Assembly (NCBI GenBank): GCA_033439795.1
Contig: JAUTDP010000004.1
Coordinates: 2,852,001-2,916,000 of the forward strand
Source of the DNA: Sordaria brevicollis
Lineage: Eukaryota > Ascomycota > Sordariomycetes > Sordariales > Sordariaceae
Length of the DNA: 64,000 nt
Direction of reading: 5' to 3'
The translations under genes were made by a program, and so were the position numbers. Of this stretch, positions 58,179-64,000 are shown in pieces (position 1 is the first letter of the stretch; each line of letters begins with the position of its first letter). The notes under the pieces were generated by a model, which was not told where the DNA came from, did not search any database, and saw only the letters and a list, made by a program, of their open reading frames with translations.

Positions 58179-59450
58179 TTAAACCCTTCGCTTGCCACCC
58201 TTACCGCCAAGTGATAGCTTTCCCATCCCGTTTTCAACGTCTGACACAGGTCTTCCAACACTGGCCGGGATCTCGAACACGGGGTGTTCCTCTTCCTCTT
58301 GTTCATCTTCTTCCTCCTCATCTGAATCTTCTTCATCTTCATCATCATCCTCCTCCTCATCCTCGTCGTCGTCCTCGGGCACTTCTTCACCCGCCTCAAT
58401 CTTTGCCTGTTGTTCCTGGATAGCCTTCTCCAACTCCTTGAGCATCTTCTTGGTGAACCCTGAAGCTTCCACAGACGCATCCAGTCGTTTCGCACCGTCC
58501 TTGCCCACCGTCTTCTTGGCATCCTTGAAGAGCGGGCCCGGTTGTGTAGGAACGAAGTGGAACCGCTTCTTGAAAAACCTCTTGACGCACTCGACATCAC
58601 GATCAAAGTACATTTCGGCGTTTACGTGGTCCATGGAGACCATCTGCGGGAAATCGATGATGACCGGAACCAGCTTCACCGTCTCCTCTTCCTTCTCCTC
58701 CCCGTCCTCGATCATGTACTTGTTCGTCCGCTCCTCCTTGATCAGGATATTGAACTCGTTGAAATCACCATGAATAAGACCGTGCTTGGCCAGTCGCAGG
58801 ATGAGATCGATGAGCTCGGCGTAGAGGCTGGCGGGATCGGGAACCGAGGAGACCTGTCTGAGTGGTAGGGACTCGACCAGGCTCATGACGATGGTGTGTC
58901 GGGACTGCGAAATCGGTTCGGGCACGGGGAAACCTTCTTCTTGGAGGGCCTGCATGAACGCGTACTCCTTCATGGCCGCCAGCCGCGAGAGGTACATCCA
59001 CGAGCCGCCTTGTCGGTTGCGCAGGTAGTCACGGTTGGACTTGACGGTGCGGAAGGAGATGCGGCCCAGGCGGTGGATCTTGAGAATCTTCTGCTTGCCA
59101 GTCTTGTCGGCCACGATCATAATGTCGGACTCCTTTCCAACGCCTACACGGCTGCCGACGCTATAGACGACGTCCTTGGAAGAGTGCGTGTGCAGGGCGA
59201 GATAGTCGAGACCGCCGTAGGTCAGTCGGTAGCCGTCATACTTGGCCTCCTTCATGCGTCCAATGAGACCGGACTTTGCGAGCGTCGCTATGCTCTTGTG
59301 CACACCGCTGGCGCCGCCCTTCAGACGGGCGATTCTCTCGATCAAGGGTGTGGGAACGAGCTCGTGATTCTTGCTGCCCATCTCGACGGCAGTCAAGACT
59401 CGCCAGTCTTCTGCCGTGAGATGGCGTAAAACTCTGGTATCTAAAAACAT
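58179..59450 (-). CDS. RIO2 atypical protein kinase (40S ribosome maturation)
   Basis: An intronless frame encodes 423 residues. The RIO2-specific winged-helix domain opens the protein (LDTRVLRHLTAEDWRVLTAVEMGSKNHE, to about residue 90). The kinase domain follows: nucleotide loop GVGKES (103-108), catalytic Lys in LKIHR (K124), catalytic loop HGDFNEFN with D229, and metal-binding Asp in IIDFPQM (D266). The C-terminus has a long acidic block (DDDEDEEEDDD and more) as in yeast Rio2. The kinase/ATPase acts in late cytoplasmic 40S maturation and 20S pre-rRNA cleavage. The same frame extends upstream to an ATG at 59654, adding 68 residues, but the family begins at MxLDTR, so I start at 59450. It is divergent from RPN1. 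Confidence 0.96.
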   Translation of the reverse strand: MFLDTRVLRHLTAEDWRVLTAVEMGSKNHELVPTPLIERIARLKGGASGVHKSIATLAKSGLIGRMKEAKYDGYRLTYGGLDYLALHTHSSKDVVYSVGSRVGVGKESDIMIVADKTGKQKILKIHRLGRISFRTVKSNRDYLRNRQGGSWMYLSRLAAMKEYAFMQALQEEGFPVPEPISQSRHTIVMSLVESLPLRQVSSVPDPASLYAELIDLILRLAKHGLIHGDFNEFNILIKEERTNKYMIEDGEEKEEETVKLVPVIIDFPQMVSMDHVNAEMYFDRDVECVKRFFKKRFHFVPTQPGPLFKDAKKTVGKDGAKRLDASVEASGFTKKMLKELEKAIQEQQAKIEAGEEVPEDDDEDEEEDDDEDEEDSDEEEEDEQEEEEHPVFEIPASVGRPVSDVENGMGKLSLGGKGGKRRV

Positions 59451-60301
59451 GACTGTGGATCTTGGCTGGTTACAGTCGAATTGTTTGATGTATGACGTTT
59501 CTCGTTGTTTTTGTTGTGCTGGTGTCCAATGATCGAGACTCTTCAGTCGAATTACAGGCTTATGCTTGGTGCCGAAGTTGATGTTCAAGGTTGATGTCCA
59601 TCCAGAGAGGAAAGTGGACGTCCCCAAATTCCAAATGCACGTTTGCGATAACATCTTTCCGATAAGATAGGGCTGGCTGTGGGCTCAGGAGTGGTGGTTC
59701 CCCCGCCAGGTCCAGGCCAGTTGCTTATCTTATCAGGAGCTGGGGAGGAGCGGAATTTGTATCTTCCAGCCCTTAGGCGTGCTGTGATGACGCCTCATCC
59801 CCACCAAGTCTCCGGGACCCACTTGAGGTGGGCAGCGGGCATCGCAGGGGCATTCTCAGCCAGACGTGGGAGCTTCCAGGCGGCAAGCGAGTCGCGTAAC
59901 CACTGTGTTCTGCAACCGCACCTGCTTGGTTGGAGCTCCCTGGCGTTGACTCCATAGTGACCGTAACTGCCACTGCCTTTGCTGGCTTCTGCACCTCACT
60001 GCTTCGTTCTGGGCGAGTTTGTCAAGCTCCGACCTTCCAAATCGTCACCTGAACAACCTCTCCAAACAATCAACAACTCATCTCATCCACTTTTGATTTT
60101 GACATTCTGCTCTCGACCGGACCTCAAGTTCCTGTCGGTCAAGCAATCTCGGTGACAAAACTTGAACATTTCTGCAACAGCGAACGCCACCGCCGCGTCC
60201 ATCCACCCCGGTCAACCCAACGTACCTTGATTTCCCCTCCAACGGGACCCATCGGCCTCTGCGAATCCTCCTACTTACAACCATCACGACCATAAGTAAT
60301 C
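59451..60301. other. Divergent promoter region of RIO2 and RPN1
   Basis: This 851-bp stretch separates the two start codons. The final 250 bases are a CT/AC-rich leader. No gene is supportable. Confidence 0.5.
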
Positions 60302-63209
60302 ATGGCGCAAGAAAGCGACCTGTCCAAGACGGCCGATAAGGGCAAGGGAAAGGCCGTCGATGATGAGCAGAAGCCCCAAGATGTCGATGGAAAGACCCCC
60401 GCAGGCGGAAAGAAGGAGGAGGAACAGAATGGTGGGTTTCTCGGGGTTCACTCCGATCGATCTTAGGTACCGGCGCCGGGCTTTTGCTGACAGCACTCGT
60501 GTTAGCTTCCGAGGAACTCAGTGAAGAGGACCAACAGCTCAAGAGCGAGCTCGAGATGCTCGTTGAGCGGCTAACGGTTAGTTGTTCGCAATGACGTGAT
60601 AGAGGCTTGAGATAGGCTTCTCTAACAACTGTGCATGTGTCCAGGAATCCGATGCGACCCTCTACAAGCCGGCCCTCGAGGCCATGAAGAACTCCATCAA
60701 GACATCCACATCCTCCATGACGGCGGTACCGAAGCCGCTCAAGTTTCTGCGCCCCCATTATGAAACCATGACGAAACTCTACGACGAATGGCCCGCTGGC
60801 GAAGACAAGTCATCTCTCGCAGATGTTCTATCGGTGATCGGCATGACATACTCGGACGAGGACCGCCAGGATACTCTCAAATACAGACTTCTTTCCCCGA
60901 CACAGGATATCGGCTCATGGGGTCACGAGTACGTTCGCCATCTCGCCCTCGAGATTGGTGAGGTCTACGCCAAGCGCATTGCCAATGACGAGCCGACTCA
61001 AGAGCTGGTCGATCTCGCTTTGGTCCTGGTGCCGCTCTTTCTCAAGAGCAACGCTGAGGCCGATGCAGTTGATCTCATGAGCGAGCTCGAGATCATCGAG
61101 GAGCTTCCCAAGTTCCTCGACGAGAACACATACTCGAGAGTCTGCCTGTATATGGTCTCAATGGTCAACCTTCTAACCTACCCCGACAACGAGACGTTCC
61201 TTCGCGTGGCGCACAGCATCTACAAGAAGTACAACCAGCACACTCAGGCCATGGTTCTTGCGATCAGACTCAACGATCTTGGCCTCATCGAGAGCGATTT
61301 CGAGGCGGCGAAGGATCCTGCGCTCCGCAAGCAACTCGCTTTCCTTATCGCGCGCCAAGGCATTCCGTTGCCGCTTGAGAGGAACACCGAAGACGACGAG
61401 CAGATCTACGAGTGCCTGTCCAATTCGAAGCTTCCGGAGTACTTCAAGTCCCTTGGAAAGGAACTCAACATCTTGGAGCCGAAGACGACCGAGGATATCT
61501 ACAAGAGCCACCTTGAGAGCAGCCGCGTCGCTGGCATGACCAACTTCGACTCTGCCCGACACAATCTTGCCGCTGGTTTCGTCAACGCCTTCGTCAATGC
61601 CGGTTTTGGAAGCGACAAGATGATGCTCGTTGGCAAGGACAAGGACAGCTGGGTGTGGAAGACCAAGGATGAGGGTATGATGTCTACAGTGGCGTCGCTT
61701 GGAACCTTGCTCCTTTGGGACGGCGAAAACGGCCTTGACCATGTTGACAAGTACACCTACCTCGAGGAGGAGCAAATTCAAGCCGGCGCATACCTCGCGA
61801 TTGGTATCATGAACACGAACGTTAAAAGTGATACCGACCCCGCGTTAGCTCTGTTGGCCGATCCTGACAAGCTTGCGCACAAGAACCCGCTTATTCGCGT
61901 GGCTACAATCATGGGTCTTGGACTGGCGTACGCTGGGTCCTGCAGGGAAGACCTTCTTAGATTGCTGGTTGACATCATCAGCGATCCTGAGGAGCATATG
62001 CGGGTATCAGCAATGGCTGCCTTGTCCTGCGGTATGATCTTCGTTGGCTCCTCCAATTCCGATATTAGCGAGGCCATCGTGACTACCTTGTTGGACGAGG
62101 AGAGCTTCCACAGACTCAACGATAAGTGGTCTAGATTCCTTGCACTTGGTTTGGGTCTCCTGTATTTCGGCCGCCAGGAGGAGGTCGACGTTATTCTTGA
62201 GACCCTCAAAGCGGTTGAGCACCCCATGGCTAAGCCCACGGCTGTTCTTGCCGAGATTTGCGCCTGGGCTGGCACCGGTGCTGTTCTCAAGATTCAGGAG
62301 CTTTTGCACATCTGCAATGAGCACATTGAGGATGGAGAGGAGAAGAAGGGCGAGGAGCTGCTTCAGGCCTATGCAGTCCTTGGTATTGGCCTGATCGCGA
62401 TGGGTGAAGATGTCGGACAGGAAATGGTTCTCCGCCATTTCGGCCACCTCATGCACTATGGTGAGGCTAACATCCGACGAGCGGTACCGCTAGCCATGGG
62501 TCTCATCAGCCCTAGCAACCCTCAAATGAAGGTTTACGACACCCTGTCGCGGTACAGCCACGACAATGACAACGAAGTCGCCATCAACGCCATTTTTGCC
62601 ATGGGTCTCCTGGGTGCCGGTACCAACAACGCCAGACTTGCTCAGCTGCTTCGTCAGCTTGCCAGTTACTATCACAGAGATCAAGAGTCGCTATTCATGG
62701 TCCGTATCGCACAAGGTCTTTTGCACATGGGCAAGGGCACTCTTTCGGTCAACCCCTTCCACACAGATCGTCAAGTGCTTTCGAACGTGGCTGCGGCCGG
62801 TCTCCTTGCTGTCCTGGTGGCCATGATCGATGCCAGGCAGTTCATCACCATGAACTCTCACTATCTGCTCTACTGGATTGTGACAGCAATGCATCCCCGC
62901 ATGCTTGTTACTCTGGATGAGAACTTGCAGCCTTTGACGGTGAACGTCCGTGTGGGCCAGGCTGTCGATGTGGTGGGCCAAGCCGGCCGCCCCAAGACCA
63001 TCACCGGCTGGCAGACTCAGAGCACGCCAGTACTACTGGGCTACGGTGAGCGTGCTGAGCTTGAGGACGACCAGTACATCAGCCTTAGCAGCACCCTTGA
63101 GGGTCTCGTCATTCTTCGCAAGGTACGTACCGACCAGTAACAGAGTCTTATCATACAATGCCTGACTAACATGTTTCCGTAGAACCCTGACTGGGAGGGT
63201 GAGAAATAG
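60302..63209 (+). CDS. 26S proteasome regulatory subunit RPN1 (PSMD2 homologue)
   Basis: Four exons (60302-60431, 60506-60576, 60645-63122, 63183-63209) encode 901 residues. After a charged N-terminus comes SEEDQQLKSELEMLVERLTESD, then STSSMTAVPKPLKFLRPHY and GSWGHEYVRHLALEIGEVYAKRI, which are hallmarks of Rpn1. The central region (about 400-800) holds the PC (proteasome/cyclosome) alpha-helical repeats, seen as recurring (G/A)-x-x-x-(A/G)-x-G units such as RVATIMGLGLAYAGS, FLALGLGLLYFG and AINAIFAMGLLGAGTNN. The C-terminus is NPDWEGEK, carried on a separate 27-nt exon as the last eight codons. Rpn1 is the base scaffold that docks ubiquitin, ubiquitin-like shuttle proteins and Ubp6. Without that last splice the frame would end a few codons later as VRTDQ, a likely annotation trap. 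Confidence 0.97.
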
Positions 63210-64000
63210 AGGGCTGCATACTAAGGCTATGTATAGGGCGGTTGCGATCTGACGAGGATTAGAACGTCCAAATGGAACGTTGGGAGTATTCATCAAGGGG
63301 TTGAGGATGATAAGAAGACAACACGCATGTGCATATGCAGTAGAAAAGCGGGTTATATTATTTTAAACTGTTCAATGAGTCTCAAACAAGAGCTTCAAGG
63401 TAGAATTTCTGGGAATCCGATTGCAAAGGTTATATGAGAAGTGTCGTGGTCGATATAGGTTGGATGGAAGAGGTCAAAGCCTCTTCACCCCTTCGTTCTT
63501 GATGCCACCTACTCTCCTTAGCAAAAGTCCGACCTGCTCGGACCGACATGCTTCAAACCGGCCTGCTTAACTGGGCTTAGGGCACTGTACCTCGAAGCTC
63601 TGCTATGGTACATACTGCCTTCATTCTCCTTTGCTGTTCTCCTTTCGTCTCGTGCGTTGAATATGATGCAGTGGCTCAAGTATTGTCGTCGTTGCTGCTG
63701 GGTGATTCACTGTACGTAATCGTAACCTGGTGTTGCTGAGGTCATGGGGAGAGTCAGTGGCGAGTGGTTGTCGGTGTTCCATTCTCAGCCAAGTGTAAGA
63801 TATTCTCGGCGTGAACAATTGAGGGCCACTGGGGTGAAAGATGGTTTCTTGGAAAACACATTCAAGAATGTTAGCTTTCCCTTGAGGGTTCGTTAACATA
63901 CTTGTAGTTGACCTCAAGATATGTTCACATGAAAGGTTCTCTTATATAAATTTACCAAGTTGTGAATCGAGTCAAGCACGCTTCAAGACAGGTGTTAGTT
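63210..64000. other. Right edge of the window, no gene recognised
   Basis: The RPN1 3' untranslated region comes first. A 98-codon minus-strand frame (63621-63917) has no recognisable product and ordinary base use. A gene entering from the right cannot be excluded. Confidence 0.4.

Noticed and set aside
59450..59654. 68-residue N-terminal extension of RIO2 from the upstream ATG
   Set aside because: RIO2 proteins start at MxLDTR. The extra residues show no family likeness, and the region is probably leader.
1..64000. tRNA, dispersed 5S rRNA and CRISPR-like arrays
   Set aside because: I looked for B-box-like GTTCGANTCC runs with paired stems, 5S-like GGGTGGGTGACC text and regularly spaced repeats, and found none convincing. 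A covariance-model scan would be decisive.

Overview
The window is nuclear DNA of a filamentous ascomycete, almost certainly a Neurospora species close to or identical with N. crassa. The evidence is threefold. Short introns (mostly 55-120 nt) carry CTAAC-type branch sites. Coding DNA is GC-rich next to an AT-rich island in which all the LTR differences are transitions, the mark of repeat-induced point mutation (RIP). Two landmark loci are present: arg-2 with its arginine attenuator peptide (AAP) uORF, and the two-finger GATA factor SRE. No viral, bacterial or organellar DNA was seen. Exon boundaries were worked out by hand from splice signals, reading phase and family conservation.

Layout. 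At 1-2.5 kb there is a truncated Ser/Thr/Gly-rich surface protein gene (minus strand), then about 6 kb with no supportable gene. An aspartyl-protease-like membrane protein (8.5-11.7 kb, plus) converges on a TAH18-type diflavin reductase (12.4-14.7 kb, minus). The 14.7-18.7 kb gap holds a 342-bp MITE-like element with a TA target duplication. Next come a two-RRM protein (18.8-20.3), a GCS1-type ArfGAP (21.7-23.2) and ETF beta (23.9-25.0). A complete but RIP-destroyed Ty1/copia retrotransposon fills 26.46-32.08 kb, with 188-bp LTRs and a 5-bp target duplication. Right beside it is arg-2 (AAP uORF from 32.80; CDS 33.4-34.8).

The second half holds a SAP/RRM/RGG acinus-like protein (35.9-38.1, minus) and a fungal protein of unknown function (39.8-41.2). 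A 4-kb regulatory gap follows, with a 59-bp inverted repeat and two ATCWGATAA sites, and leads into sre (45.4-47.3). Then come tvp15 (48.1-49.2), bcp1 (50.0-51.0), chorismate mutase (51.2-52.1, minus), mdv1 (53.0-55.3), an aldo/keto reductase (56.5-57.9), RIO2 kinase (58.2-59.5, minus) and proteasome subunit RPN1 (60.3-63.2).

These are mostly unlinked housekeeping functions: amino-acid synthesis, Fe-S assembly, iron regulation, vesicle traffic, mitochondrial division, ribosome maturation and proteolysis. They do not form a cluster. The most informative biology is (i) the RIP-inactivated copia element 0.7 kb upstream of the arg-2 uORF, (ii) the three-exon AAP uORF, whose unspliced forms would encode different peptides, and (iii) candidate autoregulatory GATA palindromes upstream of sre. 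I found no convincing new multi-gene system.
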